From Myxosarcina sp. GI1 (GTDB lineage: Bacteria > Cyanobacteriota > Cyanobacteriia > Cyanobacteriales > Xenococcaceae), in assembly GCF_000756305.1 (NCBI RefSeq), contig NZ_JRFE01000007.1, forward strand, positions 19,820-83,819: a stretch of DNA of 64,000 nucleotides, given 5' to 3'. Each line of letters begins with the position of its first letter. The first letter of the stretch is position 1. This document shows positions 9,061 through 17,960 of this stretch, piece after piece. The notes beneath the pieces were generated by a model. That model did no database searches. It saw only the letters and a program-made list of their open reading frames with translations, and had not been told where the DNA came from. Position numbers and translations under genes: made by a program.

Positions 9061-9480
9061 ATGTCTCCTCTCCCCAATCGCCGACCAAAAAAGCTATCTC
9101 TCGGTCCTTTAGAAACAGAAATCCTGGAAATAGTTTGGCAGTTAAAAATCGTGACGGTTAAAGAAGTTCACGAACGAATCTTAGCCGATCCCGATCGCGA
9201 ACTGGCATACACTTCTGTAACTACCGTATTGCGTCGTTTGACTGCTAAAGGCTGGCTCAAGTGTTGCAAAAAAGGAAGAGCTTTTTCATGGCAACCAGTA
9301 ATATCCCGCGAACAAGCTCAAGCAATAAAATCTTACGAACAATTACATGGTTTCTTGGCAGTAAGCAATCCAGATTTGGTGGCATCTTTTGCCGATAGTC
9401 TGGATACGGCTAGTTTAGAACAAATTGAAAACATTGCTTCTCGCCTTAAAGCAATTCGCCGTCAGAGAGAGGAAAATTAG
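9061..9480 (+). CDS. BlaI/MecI/CopY family transcriptional repressor
   Basis: Winged-helix repressor, 139 residues from the ATG at 9061; a TTG immediately before it also reads in frame but adds only one codon. The pattern LGPLETEILEIVWQLKIVTVKEVHERI followed by YTSVTTVLRRLTAKGWLKCCKKGRAFSWQP is the BlaI winged helix with its recognition helix and wing. The C-terminal helix (about 100-139) is the dimerisation part that is cleaved in the classical system. Its stop is directly followed by the M56 peptidase start, reproducing the blaI-blaR1 gene order. No beta-lactamase or penicillin-binding gene is adjacent, so the regulated target is unknown. Confidence 0.9.
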   Translation: MSPLPNRRPKKLSLGPLETEILEIVWQLKIVTVKEVHERILADPDRELAYTSVTTVLRRLTAKGWLKCCKKGRAFSWQPVISREQAQAIKSYEQLHGFLAVSNPDLVASFADSLDTASLEQIENIASRLKAIRRQREEN

Positions 9481-9481
9481 T

Positions 9482-10321
9482 ATGCATCTGGTTGGTATAG
9501 TGATGGTATTGGCAATAGCGTGGCAGCTAAGACAACTAAAAGTTCCTTTAGAGTTAAGTTGGCACCAACGCTGGAACCGCTGTCTATTTTTACTACTTTT
9601 TCCCCCACTATTACTTTTAAGTACGGCTCTAGCAGTAATCTGCATGGGATTTCAGGGAGAAATGCTTGGTGTTAGAGCTAGCTGGCTGGGATACATAGTG
9701 TCATGGGGATTGGTGATTTTTGCTGGCTGTCTGTTACTAAAATCGACATATCATGGTGTCCGCTCGTTGCAACAGCTTAATACTTATCGAAAACAAACTA
9801 TCGCTGACAAAACGGTGCGAATTCTAACTCTAGATTTGCCATACATTGCTCAAATTGGTTTTTGGAATTCTCAACTAGTAGTTAGTGAAGGATTACTCGA
9901 AGCTTTGGATGAAGAACACTTAACTGCTGTCTTTGCCCATGAGGAAGCTCACGCTCACTATCGCGATACATTTTGGTTTTTTTGGTTTGGCTGGCTGCGT
10001 TGTATTACGAATTGGTTGCCACAGACAGCATCTTTATGGCAGGAACTGTTGTTGCTTAGAGAATTGAGAGCCGACTACCAAGCAGCAGCAAAAACCAACT
10101 CTTTATTATTAGCCGAATCTTTATTGACAGTAGTTAAAGCCCCTTTAGAATCGCCGCAAATGCTGTCGGCACACTTTAGCTATCCCGCTAATTTCAATCG
10201 TTTAGAAACAAGAATTGACTTTTTGTTATCCGATGAGTCAATTCCTAAAGCGCATTGGCTTAATTGGAGTTGGCTGGCTTTGCTGTTGTTACCATTTATA
10301 ACTATTCCCTTACATAGTTAG
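9482..10321 (+). CDS. M56 family (BlaR1-like) membrane zinc metallopeptidase
   Basis: Integral membrane protease that in BlaR1-type systems senses a signal and inactivates the partner repressor. From ATG 9482 the protein has 279 residues, with hydrophobic segments near 5-16, 33-55 and 68-85, the zinc motif HEEAH at 153-157 and a downstream ELRAD segment (E194, D198) that supplies further ligands in M56 enzymes, then a final membrane segment near the C terminus. It lacks the extracytoplasmic penicillin-binding sensor of true BlaR1, so the signal is probably not a beta-lactam bound in that way. An in-frame TTG inside blaI (9425) was not chosen because it overlaps the repressor. One base separates the two genes. 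Confidence 0.88.
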   Translation: MHLVGIVMVLAIAWQLRQLKVPLELSWHQRWNRCLFLLLFPPLLLLSTALAVICMGFQGEMLGVRASWLGYIVSWGLVIFAGCLLLKSTYHGVRSLQQLNTYRKQTIADKTVRILTLDLPYIAQIGFWNSQLVVSEGLLEALDEEHLTAVFAHEEAHAHYRDTFWFFWFGWLRCITNWLPQTASLWQELLLLRELRADYQAAAKTNSLLLAESLLTVVKAPLESPQMLSAHFSYPANFNRLETRIDFLLSDESIPKAHWLNWSWLALLLLPFITIPLHS

Positions 10322-10434
10322 ACGGCTAGAAAAATTACTGGCAAGCTATTGTGACTGAATAGAGCATTGTACTCATGACGCATCTGGGTAACACCAGTTA
10401 TAACATTGGGAAGTTAATTCAGTAGAAATTCTAG

Positions 10435-11541
10435 ATGTCTATTTGGATTCGTTTTGTGCGTCATCTTGACTGGAACGCGCTACAAAAAACTATTGCTAGC
10501 GTTATCGAACAACGGCTGACTGGTCTATCTGCGGAAATGGCTTATCATGCTATGTTGGGGCTATTTCCAGCAATTATTGCAATTGTAATGGCAATTGGCT
10601 TGTTTGAATCCTCCGTAGAATTAACTGTTATCCAGCTTGCCACGCATTTTGCCGAGATAGTTCCCAGACAAGTTTGGGAGTTAATTTTAGAATTTGTTCG
10701 AGAGGTACAACTTTCAGAAAATACTAGCTGGTTCTCCTTAAGCTCTATTACGGCTATTTGGTTTATTTCTGGCGTATTGAGTGCGGCAATTAATGCCTTA
10801 GATCTGATTCATCAAGTTCCAGCAGCATACAAGCGTTCTTTTTGGAAAACTAAATTACTGGCAATCTTGCTGACTATTTGTACCCTGGCATTTACGATCG
10901 TTGCCTGCTTTCTGCTTTGGGTAGGAGATTTTTTATTCCAGTTGGCTCTACAGCAAAGTTGGAATCAATTGTTGTTAGTTACTTGGAAAATTTTTAGTGT
11001 AATTTCAATTTTAACTGTTTTTGCGATCGCTCTCGGTTTTGTTTATCGCTTTAAAACTAGCCTAAAGGACAAAAAACGCCGATTAAAAGTACATATTGTT
11101 AATGCAGTCGTTGTAGTTAGTGCCTTATTAATGCAGTTGGTTTACTCTGCTTGTGTTCTAGTAGAAAACGCCATCGCTTATTCAGAGTTTGAAATCGAGC
11201 TTACTATAGTTTCAATTTATTTTTGGCGACTGTTGGGATTTCCCATTGCCTTAAGCCTAGTGGCGATCGCTTTTGGTTTAGTTTATCGCTTTGGTGTCAG
11301 CTATCGCCAACCCCATATTCCAATCGTACCAGGAGCAATTATAGCTGCTGGCTTGTGGGCAGTTGTTTCGCTGATGTTTCGGGTTTATGTTACTCATATT
11401 GGCATCTACAACAAAATTTATGGAGCAATTGCAACTATTGTTGTCTTAATGCTGTGGCTGTATTTAAGTTCATTAGTCATGCTTATTGGAGAACAGCTAA
11501 ACGTTACTGTGGGCAAAAAAATGCTCGAAGATTATTCTTAA
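10435..11541 (+). CDS. YihY/virulence factor BrkB family membrane protein
   Basis: A 368-residue polytopic inner-membrane protein. It contains the family landmarks RLTGLSAEMAYHAMLGLFPAIIAIV (about 27-52), an ISGVLSAAINALDLIHQVPAA segment (about 106-126) and GAIIAAGLWAVVSLMFRVYVTHIGIYNKIYGAIATIVVLMLWLYLSSLVMLIGEQLN near the C terminus, with about six membrane spans. The family was once called ribonuclease BN by mistake; its transport or envelope role is still poorly defined. Transcribed alone on the plus strand, convergent with the lipid-kinase fusion gene. Confidence 0.9.
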   Translation: MSIWIRFVRHLDWNALQKTIASVIEQRLTGLSAEMAYHAMLGLFPAIIAIVMAIGLFESSVELTVIQLATHFAEIVPRQVWELILEFVREVQLSENTSWFSLSSITAIWFISGVLSAAINALDLIHQVPAAYKRSFWKTKLLAILLTICTLAFTIVACFLLWVGDFLFQLALQQSWNQLLLVTWKIFSVISILTVFAIALGFVYRFKTSLKDKKRRLKVHIVNAVVVVSALLMQLVYSACVLVENAIAYSEFEIELTIVSIYFWRLLGFPIALSLVAIAFGLVYRFGVSYRQPHIPIVPGAIIAAGLWAVVSLMFRVYVTHIGIYNKIYGAIATIVVLMLWLYLSSLVMLIGEQLNVTVGKKMLEDYS

Positions 11542-11566
11542 TTTGAATTTAAGAATATTTTTGCTT

Positions 11567-12847
11567 TTATTCCTCATTGTTTACAGGAGCAAAAACTGTC
11601 AACCCTTGGGGTATACATTCAATTTCTATCGGTGTTTCACCAATAATTTCGCCATCGAGAACGACTTTTTGTGGCGGTTTAGCAGCAATTTTGACTTTAC
11701 GCGATCGCAAATGAACGATATTTTCATGTTCGCGATTGGTTTTGATCAAAGCACTACCGAGCATATTTAGCATTGTAGTCACGGCTTGTAACTTAGTTTC
11801 TGCGGTGGCGATAGTAATATCTAATAAACCATCATCCATAACTACTTCACCAATGCCCTGAGCCAAAATTGAGGTAGGAGGTGCGGCGTTGGCAACAGTA
11901 ATTGCTCCTGCTTCAAAAGTTTTACACTCTCCTTCAACTTCAACTTCAGCCTCAAACAGTTCGTGTTCGTTTAATTGCTGCCAGCCTGCCATGATATAAG
12001 CCAGAGATCCCCAACGGTTTTTAGCTTCGCGATCGGCTTTAGCAATTGTTTCGGCTTCATAACCCACTCCCGCCAGTAAAATTAAAGGTTTATCATTACA
12101 GTAAGCTGCATCGACGACTCTAGTTTTACCCGCCAAAATAATTTCACAAGCGCGTCGAATTTGGGCGATTTGCTGCGTAATCCCCAATGCCATACCAAAA
12201 GCATTAGCGGTACCTCTGGGTATTATTCCTAGAGGGATATCCGTACCAATAACCGCTCCTGCCACAGACGAAACCGTGCCGTCACCACCAGAAGCAATTA
12301 TTAAATTGGCAGCTTCGGCGATCGCTTTTTTTGCTAGCTGTCGGGGGCTTATTTCAGGGGTGGTCAGGTGAATTTCTAGATGAAGATGGGGTTCGAGCAT
12401 TTCTTGGATAAAATCTAAATCCTGTTCGGCATTACCATGTCCCGAAGCAGGATTGAAGATTAAATGTGCGACTAAGCTATCAGCAAAACTGCGTACGATT
12501 GCCTCAGCAGTGGCTAAATTAGTCGCCATTGCTACTGAATGTAAATTGCAAACCCGCAGCAGTAGCTCGAAATTCGGTTCGTGAGCTTGAACTTTCAGAG
12601 GATCGACTAAAAAGATTACCGCTATTACTTCTCCCGAAACTACTCTAGCGGCAATTTGCACGTCTCCTCCTCTAGAACCAGGTTCCATCTGTTCTACTTC
12701 TAAATTTGTCGAAGCAGCAATTCTTTGCCCTGTAATTCCCGTAGCTATCGTATGATAGCGAGATAGTAAAGGCTGATGTCGTTGGGTAAAAGCGACCAAA
12801 TCAGCTTTTTGGCGATCGTGAGCGATAAAAGCAATAGTTCTTGCCAT
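11567..12847 (-). CDS. Methylglyoxal synthase domain fused to YegS-like diacylglycerol/lipid kinase
   Basis: A 426-residue two-domain protein. Residues 1-about 125 match methylglyoxal synthase: IAFIAHDRQKADLV, then GGDVQIAARV, which keeps the catalytic Asp of the GGDxQ motif, then IFLVDPLKVQAHEP, which keeps the active-site His, and ATNLATAEA. Residues about 130-426 are a diacylglycerol-kinase catalytic domain: FNPASGHGN, ASGGDGTVSSVAGAV and GIIPRGTANAFG, which bind ATP and the lipid. Start taken at ATG 12847 rather than the TTG two codons upstream. This fusion is known in cyanobacteria; whether the first domain converts dihydroxyacetone phosphate or only senses it is unknown. Confidence 0.88.
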   Translation of the reverse strand: MARTIAFIAHDRQKADLVAFTQRHQPLLSRYHTIATGITGQRIAASTNLEVEQMEPGSRGGDVQIAARVVSGEVIAVIFLVDPLKVQAHEPNFELLLRVCNLHSVAMATNLATAEAIVRSFADSLVAHLIFNPASGHGNAEQDLDFIQEMLEPHLHLEIHLTTPEISPRQLAKKAIAEAANLIIASGGDGTVSSVAGAVIGTDIPLGIIPRGTANAFGMALGITQQIAQIRRACEIILAGKTRVVDAAYCNDKPLILLAGVGYEAETIAKADREAKNRWGSLAYIMAGWQQLNEHELFEAEVEVEGECKTFEAGAITVANAAPPTSILAQGIGEVVMDDGLLDITIATAETKLQAVTTMLNMLGSALIKTNREHENIVHLRSRKVKIAAKPPQKVVLDGEIIGETPIEIECIPQGLTVFAPVNNEE

Positions 12848-13055
12848 AGTCAAAATAGTAAAGAGACTGAAAAAAAAGAGCGAAAAATTGGTTCGGTTTT
12901 AGATACCTCTTTTAACTCTATGCTCTTAGGGGTAATGCGTTAAAATCATCATTACCAGCGTTGTTTTAAAGCTTAATTATAGATTATCGGCAAACTAGCT
13001 TTAAATTTGTAGAGCAGACAACTAGACCGCTAGCAACAAACAAGTGAAAGATACT

Positions 13056-13742
13056 ATGGATTTATCAATTAAAGCAGTTCAAGCACCCTACAGAGGTGGT
13101 GCTAATTACCGCACTCCCCCCCCAGATTTGCCATCTCTACTATTAAAAGAGCGGATTATTTATCTGGGACTACCTTTAGTATCTCCCGACGAATACAAAG
13201 ATCAAATTGGGGTTGACGTTACCGAATTAATTATCGCCCAACTGTTATTTTTACAGTTTGACGATCCCGAAAAGCCAATTATGATGTATATCAACTCTAC
13301 TGGTACTTCTTGGTATGGTGGAGATTCAATTGGATTTGAAACTGAAGCTTTTGCAATTTGCGACACGATAAATTATATCAAGCCTCCCGTTCATACTATC
13401 TGTATCGGTCAGGCAATGGGAACGGCGGCGATGATTTTGTCTTCAGGAACAAAGGGGTGTCGTGCGAGTTTGCCTAATGGAACAATTATCTTACATCAGG
13501 CACGTCAGGGAGCGCAAGGACAAGCAACCGACATTCAAATTAGAGCCAAAGAAGTATTACAAAACAAACAAGCAGTATTAGAAATTTTTAGCCAAAATAC
13601 CGGGCAACCAATCGAAAAGCTAGAAAAAGATACTGACAGAATGCTTTACATGACTCCTCAAGAAGCCAAAGAATATGGCTTAATCGATAAAGTTTTGGAA
13701 AGTACTTCCGAACTTCCCACTCCCGTTTCTGCAATCACTTAA
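13056..13742 (+). CDS. clpR: ClpR, non-catalytic ClpP-like subunit
   Basis: Inactive partner subunit of the mixed ClpP3/R proteolytic core of cyanobacteria and plastids. Counting from ATG 13056 the protein has 228 residues. At the nucleophile position the sequence is GQAMGTAAMIL, with Gly122 where ClpP has Ser, while the His (LHQ, H147) is retained. The insertion-bearing segment STGTSWYGGDSIGFETEAFA is typical of ClpR. A GTG four codons upstream (13044) is also in frame, but MDLSIKAVQAPYRGG matches the usual ClpR start. The active clpP3 follows 28 bases downstream on the same strand. Confidence 0.92.
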   Translation: MDLSIKAVQAPYRGGANYRTPPPDLPSLLLKERIIYLGLPLVSPDEYKDQIGVDVTELIIAQLLFLQFDDPEKPIMMYINSTGTSWYGGDSIGFETEAFAICDTINYIKPPVHTICIGQAMGTAAMILSSGTKGCRASLPNGTIILHQARQGAQGQATDIQIRAKEVLQNKQAVLEIFSQNTGQPIEKLEKDTDRMLYMTPQEAKEYGLIDKVLESTSELPTPVSAIT

Positions 13743-13770
13743 AGTATTAAAAATTCATTAGGTAAAATCT

Positions 13771-14373
13771 ATGCCAATTGGTATTCCTAAAGTTCCCTAT
13801 CAAATGCCAGGTCAGCCTTATAGCGACTGGATCAGTATTTACGATCGCCTGTATCGCGAACGAATCATTTTTCTCGGTAGAGGAGTCAATGATGCTTTGG
13901 CAAACCAAATTATTGCCATTATGCTGTATCTAGATTCTGACGATCCTGGCAAACCAATTTATCTTTACATCAATTCTCCAGGCGGCTCGGTCACTGCTGG
14001 TTTGGCTATTTACGACACCATGCGTCACATCAAATCTGAGGTGGTAACAATTTGTGTTGGATTAGCAGCATCTATGGGGGCTTTTCTACTTGCTGGCGGC
14101 ACAAAAGGAAAACGCCTCGCTTTGCCCCATTCGAGAATTATGATTCACCAACCTCTAGGTGGCATTCAAGGACGCAGACAGGCTTCAGATATTGAAATTG
14201 AAGCTAAAGAAATCTTGCGTATCCGCGACCAACTCAACCGCATGATGGCAGAAAATACAGACCAGCCATTAGAAAAAATTCAAAAAGATACCGATCGCGA
14301 TTATTTTATGTCGGCACATGAAGCCAAAGAATATGGTTTGATCGATCGGGTAATCGAAGATAAAGTTGCTTAG
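13771..14373 (+). CDS. clpP3: ATP-dependent Clp protease proteolytic subunit ClpP3
   Basis: Serine protease subunit that forms a mixed ring with ClpR and works with a Clp/Hsp100 chaperone (ClpC in cyanobacteria) on cytosolic substrates. The 200-residue protein has the full triad: Ser101 in LAASMGAFL, His126 in IMIHQPLGG, and the Asp in DRDYFMS near 176. The oxyanion GGSV motif sits at 71-74. It lies 28 bases behind clpR and is followed by a strong intrinsic terminator, so clpR-clpP3 is a two-gene operon. The ClpP3 call rests on this pairing; other cyanobacterial ClpP paralogues have similar motifs. Confidence 0.92.
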   Translation: MPIGIPKVPYQMPGQPYSDWISIYDRLYRERIIFLGRGVNDALANQIIAIMLYLDSDDPGKPIYLYINSPGGSVTAGLAIYDTMRHIKSEVVTICVGLAASMGAFLLAGGTKGKRLALPHSRIMIHQPLGGIQGRRQASDIEIEAKEILRIRDQLNRMMAENTDQPLEKIQKDTDRDYFMSAHEAKEYGLIDRVIEDKVA

Positions 14374-14391
14374 TAAAGCAAACTTAAAGTT

Positions 14392-14427
14392 AAAGCGATC
14401 GCTCGAAGATTGAGCGATCGCTTTTTT
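14392..14427 (+). terminator. Rho-independent terminator of clpR-clpP3
   Basis: A perfect 13-base-pair stem (arms 14392-14404 and 14412-14424) contains the HIP1 octamer GCGATCGC in each arm, has a 7-base loop and runs into six T on the plus strand. It stands 18 bases after the clpP3 stop. Confidence 0.85.
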
Positions 14428-14430
14428 CGC

Positions 14431-14790
14431 TTAATAATCTCTAGGTCGATCGCCAGGAAACAACCCTGCAATTAGTCCAGAAACTAACGCCAATACAATC
14501 GAACCAAATAAGGCGGCAAAAAAACCACCAACTTGAAACCCTGGAGTTAAATATCCTACTATTCCCAAGGTAATGGCGTTGACCACAAACAAAAATAAGC
14601 CCAAGGTCAAGATTGTTAGCGGTAAAGTAAATAAAATTAAAATAGGCTTGACTATGGCGTTAACTAAGCCTAAAACTGCCGCGCCAACAACAGCTGCCGT
14701 GAAGCTAGTAATCGCCAAACCAGGAACGATCTTCGCCGTTATTAATAAAGAAATAGCAGTTGCCAACCAGGTAAGCAAAAATTGCAGCAT
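14431..14790 (-). CDS. Holin-superfamily (4-TMS) small membrane protein
   Basis: A 119-residue protein made almost entirely of four hydrophobic segments (about 3-22, 30-50, 53-75, 85-112) with the GLVNAIVKPILILFTLPLTILTLGLFLFVVNAITLGI core typical of the 'phage holin family' (DUF360-like) proteins of cyanobacteria and actinobacteria. Despite the family name there is no phage context, and chromosomal members have no proven lytic role. Convergent with clpP3. Confidence 0.82.
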   Translation of the reverse strand: MLQFLLTWLATAISLLITAKIVPGLAITSFTAAVVGAAVLGLVNAIVKPILILFTLPLTILTLGLFLFVVNAITLGIVGYLTPGFQVGGFFAALFGSIVLALVSGLIAGLFPGDRPRDY

Positions 14791-14844
14791 TTTCTATCTT
14801 TCTTTAGATTAGGTCTTTCTTCCTCTAATCTTAATAGATTTGCG

Positions 14845-15618
14845 TTAACGATTTTTAGTGGTTTTTTTAGTGCGAAAGTTAACATTGGCACCGCCCGTAT
14901 GCTGTTCTATCAGTAATAAAGGCGTTGGTTTCGCCATTTGATTCCAACTCATCGAAACAATATGACCTTGAATAGTTGGCTGCCAGTTATCTCGGTCGTC
15001 AATGGGACTTAAAAAAGTTTCTACGCATTCGACAATTTGATTTACCGTACTAGATGTAGATTGAGTAGGCAATTTCATCAATTTAACTTGAATGCGAAAT
15101 AAAACTCGGCGACGGCGTTTACCTTGTATATCAGTTTCATAGGTAATATCAAAAATTTCGTCGATTTTAAAGCCATGTCTGCTAGCTACCCCACCACCAG
15201 CGTTTTTTGATAAATTAATTCGCAAAGCGGTACTAATAAACTGTTTGACTTTTACTTTTGCCTGGTTGGTTAAAGCTCCATGAAATGTTGGTTCCTGCAT
15301 TCGCATTCTAATATAGTCTAGATTGCAGTCTCGCGAATGCACCAAGTCTGGATTTTCTTCCCACTTGCGTATCGTTGCCAGAGCAGTATTCAATCTTTTT
15401 TCTAAGCTTTCAATTTTACGCTGCTCGTATGCGATCGCCGCAACCATTTTACGGTTCTTCCATCTGCTATATACGAATAAACCTACCAGACCAACTATTA
15501 AACCCAAACTACTAAATGCCCAAAATGGATGAGATAGTAGCTCTGGTTTCAAGGGAATAATTTGTCGGTCAGAAGAATTTTGAGCGACAATCCACTGTTG
15601 CTGGTGAGATTTATTCAT
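14845..15618 (-). CDS. Conserved cyanobacterial membrane-anchored hypothetical protein
   Basis: I recognise the general type (a conserved cyanobacterial protein) but no function. The 257-residue product has a polar N terminus, one membrane span at about 33-50 (WAFSSLGLIVGLVGLFVYSR), a short helical, probably coiled-coil stretch (about 58-90, IAYEQRKIESLEKRLNTALATIRKW) and a basic globular domain with RRRRVLFRIQVKL. The C terminus is lysine-rich. The soluble part most likely faces the cytoplasm. The spacer upstream (15619-15879) contains a long inverted repeat described separately. Confidence 0.65.
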   Translation of the reverse strand: MNKSHQQQWIVAQNSSDRQIIPLKPELLSHPFWAFSSLGLIVGLVGLFVYSRWKNRKMVAAIAYEQRKIESLEKRLNTALATIRKWEENPDLVHSRDCNLDYIRMRMQEPTFHGALTNQAKVKVKQFISTALRINLSKNAGGGVASRHGFKIDEIFDITYETDIQGKRRRRVLFRIQVKLMKLPTQSTSSTVNQIVECVETFLSPIDDRDNWQPTIQGHIVSMSWNQMAKPTPLLLIEQHTGGANVNFRTKKTTKNR

Positions 15619-15713
15619 AGAATATTCGAGAGAACATTACAGCTTATTTAGGCAAATAAGTACTCACTCAGTATGCCCATCTCTCGGAAAATAATAACAG
15701 TGGCTAATTAACA

Positions 15714-15818
15714 TAAAAAGATGTTGCCGAATGACAACAATTTAAATAATCTCAGAATTAATTCCAGGCTCTAACTAATGAAGCTATGACTGAGATAGTC
15801 GTGTATTCGGCAACATCT
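15714..15818 (-). terminator. Long inverted-repeat RNA or terminator downstream of rpsU
   Basis: A perfect 14-base inverted repeat (15719-15732 AGATGTTGCCGAAT against 15805-15818) encloses about 70 bases with a second nested 7-base-pair stem (ATCTCAG/CTGAGAT). On the minus strand the second arm is followed by five T, so it can act as the rpsU terminator. The large, nested, 100-base hairpin is longer than a normal terminator; a small mobile palindromic element is the alternative. Confidence 0.55.
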
Positions 15819-15879
15819 AATTTCTTTTATTCTTAGCTCATAAAGAATGCTTTAGTAAGCTCAAAACTGTGTAGTGCGT

Positions 15880-16056
15880 TTAACGATAACGTTTTTTGCG
15901 ACGAGCAATTGCTTTGCGCTTACGTTTTTCTATTGGGGTTTCGTAGTGGCGACGACGTTTGATATCGGCAAAGATACCAGCCTTAGATACTTGGCGTTTA
16001 AATCGACGTAGTGCAGATTCTATGTTTTCGTTTTGTCCAACAACCACTTGGGTCAT
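15880..16056 (-). CDS. rpsU: 30S ribosomal protein S21
   Basis: A short gene of 58 codons. The product begins [20 protein letters not shown] and ends in the very basic tail [14 protein letters not shown], the pattern of bacterial S21, a late-assembling small-subunit protein near the 3' end of 16S rRNA. The ATG at 16056 follows a purine-rich AGGATGATT-type ribosome site on the minus strand. Length is normal for cyanobacterial S21. Followed by the long inverted repeat that may terminate it. Confidence 0.95.
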   Translation of the reverse strand: MTQVVVGQNENIESALRRFKRQVSKAGIFADIKRRRHYETPIEKRKRKAIARRKKRYR

Positions 16057-16184
16057 TAAAAATCATCCTCCAAATAATTAGTTTCTAGTTATATAGAGAC
16101 AAGTTTCCTCTAATTATATAATAGCAGCTTCGATTAACTATGCAACGTCAAAGCGATCGCCTAAATTACTCTCTAACTCGAAAT

Positions 16185-17726
16185 TTAATGTAAAAAATGA
16201 CGAGTACCAGTTAATACCATAGCGATCCCCAACTCGTTAGCTGCCGCGATCGAGTCTTTATCTCTTATCGAACCACCAGGCTGAATTATTGCCGTTATTC
16301 CTGCCCGTGCCGCAGTACGTACCGAGTCATCGAAAGGGAAAAACCCGTCGCTGGCTAAAATACCTCCTCTAGCTTTTTCTCCTGCTTGTTTGAGGGCAAT
16401 ATCTACCGAACCAACGCGATTCATTTGCCCCGCCCCAATACCGACAGTAGTGCGATCGCTCGTCACTACAATCGCATTAGATTTAACGTGCTTGACTATT
16501 TTTTGAGCGAACAGCATTTCGGCAATTTGTTGGCTAGTAGGCTGTTTGTCGGTAACGATTTGCCAATTATCGGGATTTTCGATTAAATCATCGCTGGCTT
16601 GAACCAAAAAACCACCAGCAATTGCTTTAATAATTTGTTTGTTACCCGCAATTAAATCTGGCAGTAGTAAAATTCGCAGTTTGGATTTTGCCTGAAGAAT
16701 CTTTCTTGCTTCGGCATTACAGTCAGGCGCGACAACGCATTCTAAAAAAGTCTTAGTAAGTGCTTTTGCTGTCGCTGCGTCTATCGATTGATTGAGTGCT
16801 ACGATACCGCCAAAAGCAGAGACAGAATCAGCATTAAAAGCTTTTTCGTAAGCTGCCGCCAAACTATTGCTAACTGCAGCACCACAAGGATTAGTATGCT
16901 TGAGTACTGCGGCGGCTGGTTCTGATTCGGGAAATTCAGCAATAATTCTTCTTGCTGCTTCTAAGTCTACTAAATTGTTGTAGCTCAATTCTTTTCCCTG
17001 CAACTTTTCTGCTGCTGCCCAACCCGAAGCTGTACTACCTTCTCGATACCAAGCAGCACCTTGATGGGGATTTTCACCGTAGCGTAAAGTTTGGATTTTT
17101 GTACCAGAAAGACTGTATGTGTCGGCTGATTCTTCGGCTTCGTTTAAATTTGCAAAATAAGCCGAAATAGCGCGATCGTAACTATGGGTATGAGCAAAAG
17201 CTTTTCCCGCCATTTTTTGTCGAAATTCTAAAGATATATCTCCATTAGAATTATCAATTTCTGCTAGATATTCTGAGTATTGGTTGGGATTACACAATAC
17301 CGTGAGGTAAGCAAAATTTTTAGCTGCTGCTCTTAATAAAGTAGGTCCACCAATATCAATTTGTTCGATTGCTTCTGCTACTGAAACGTCTGTAGCAATT
17401 GTTTGCTCGAAAGGATAGAGGTTTACCACCACTAAATCTATAGGGCGAATACTGTTTGCCTGCATTTCGGCACTGTCTTCAGGCAAATTTTTTCTACCTA
17501 AGATACCCCCATGTATGCGAGGATGAAGAGTTTTAACCCTTCCCCCCAAAATTTCTGGCGATCCCGTGTAGTCACTGACTTTGGTAACTTCAATACCAGC
17601 TTCCTGTAGAGTTTTTGCCGTACCGCCACTACTAATAATTTCAAAGTCAAGTTTTTCCACTAGCTGGCGAGCTAGTTCTACAATACCAGTTTTATTAGAT
17701 ACGCTAAGTAGGGCAAGACGACTCAT
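16185..17726 (-). CDS. purH: Bifunctional AICAR transformylase / IMP cyclohydrolase
   Basis: Catalyses the last two steps of IMP synthesis. The 513-residue protein has the N-terminal MGS-like IMP cyclohydrolase domain (ALLSVSNKTGIVELARQL, SSGGTAKTLQEAGI, GGRVKTLHPRIHGGIL) and the C-terminal transformylase domain from about 200, with LRYGENPHQGA, VLKHTNPCGAA and the terminal SVRTAARAGITAIIQPGGSIRD and GTRHFLH. Length and ends are complete. Stands alone on the minus strand. Confidence 0.97.
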   Translation of the reverse strand: MSRLALLSVSNKTGIVELARQLVEKLDFEIISSGGTAKTLQEAGIEVTKVSDYTGSPEILGGRVKTLHPRIHGGILGRKNLPEDSAEMQANSIRPIDLVVVNLYPFEQTIATDVSVAEAIEQIDIGGPTLLRAAAKNFAYLTVLCNPNQYSEYLAEIDNSNGDISLEFRQKMAGKAFAHTHSYDRAISAYFANLNEAEESADTYSLSGTKIQTLRYGENPHQGAAWYREGSTASGWAAAEKLQGKELSYNNLVDLEAARRIIAEFPESEPAAAVLKHTNPCGAAVSNSLAAAYEKAFNADSVSAFGGIVALNQSIDAATAKALTKTFLECVVAPDCNAEARKILQAKSKLRILLLPDLIAGNKQIIKAIAGGFLVQASDDLIENPDNWQIVTDKQPTSQQIAEMLFAQKIVKHVKSNAIVVTSDRTTVGIGAGQMNRVGSVDIALKQAGEKARGGILASDGFFPFDDSVRTAARAGITAIIQPGGSIRDKDSIAAANELGIAMVLTGTRHFLH

Positions 17727-17890
17727 AAATTTGCTATTTCCTTATCGAACGAGCATTATCTACCTTATGATATTTCGGTTATTTTTGCTCGGAACTTACA
17801 GGCTGTCGCGGATTGTCCCTACCTTCAAACGTAACATAATTTCGTTTTGCTAAATACAATGTGCCTCGATCGATCGACAACGATCGTTTA

Positions 17891-17932
17891 ACAATAAGCA
17901 GTAAGCAGTCAACAGTAAACATTGTTCATTAA
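17891..17932. repeat. Dispersed AACAGTAAAC/CAGTAAGCAGTCA-type short repeat
   Basis: A run of degenerate 7-10-base units (CAATAAGCAGTAAGCAGTCAA...) between nblA and purH. The words CAGTAAGCAGTCA and AACAGTgAACATT recur at 34221-34260, with related units at 60780-60835. Such short repeats are common in cyanobacterial spacers. Confidence 0.6.
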
Positions 17933-17960
17933 ATCTTGCTCCCTGTTAATTATTGAATGC

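Noticed and set aside
9425-9481. Upstream TTG start for the M56 peptidase
   Set aside because: Would place 19 residues over the repressor's C terminus; the ATG at 9482 just after the blaI stop fits the family start.
14431-14790. Holin as a sign of a prophage
   Set aside because: No phage structural, integrase or lysis genes nearby; the family is a common chromosomal protein.
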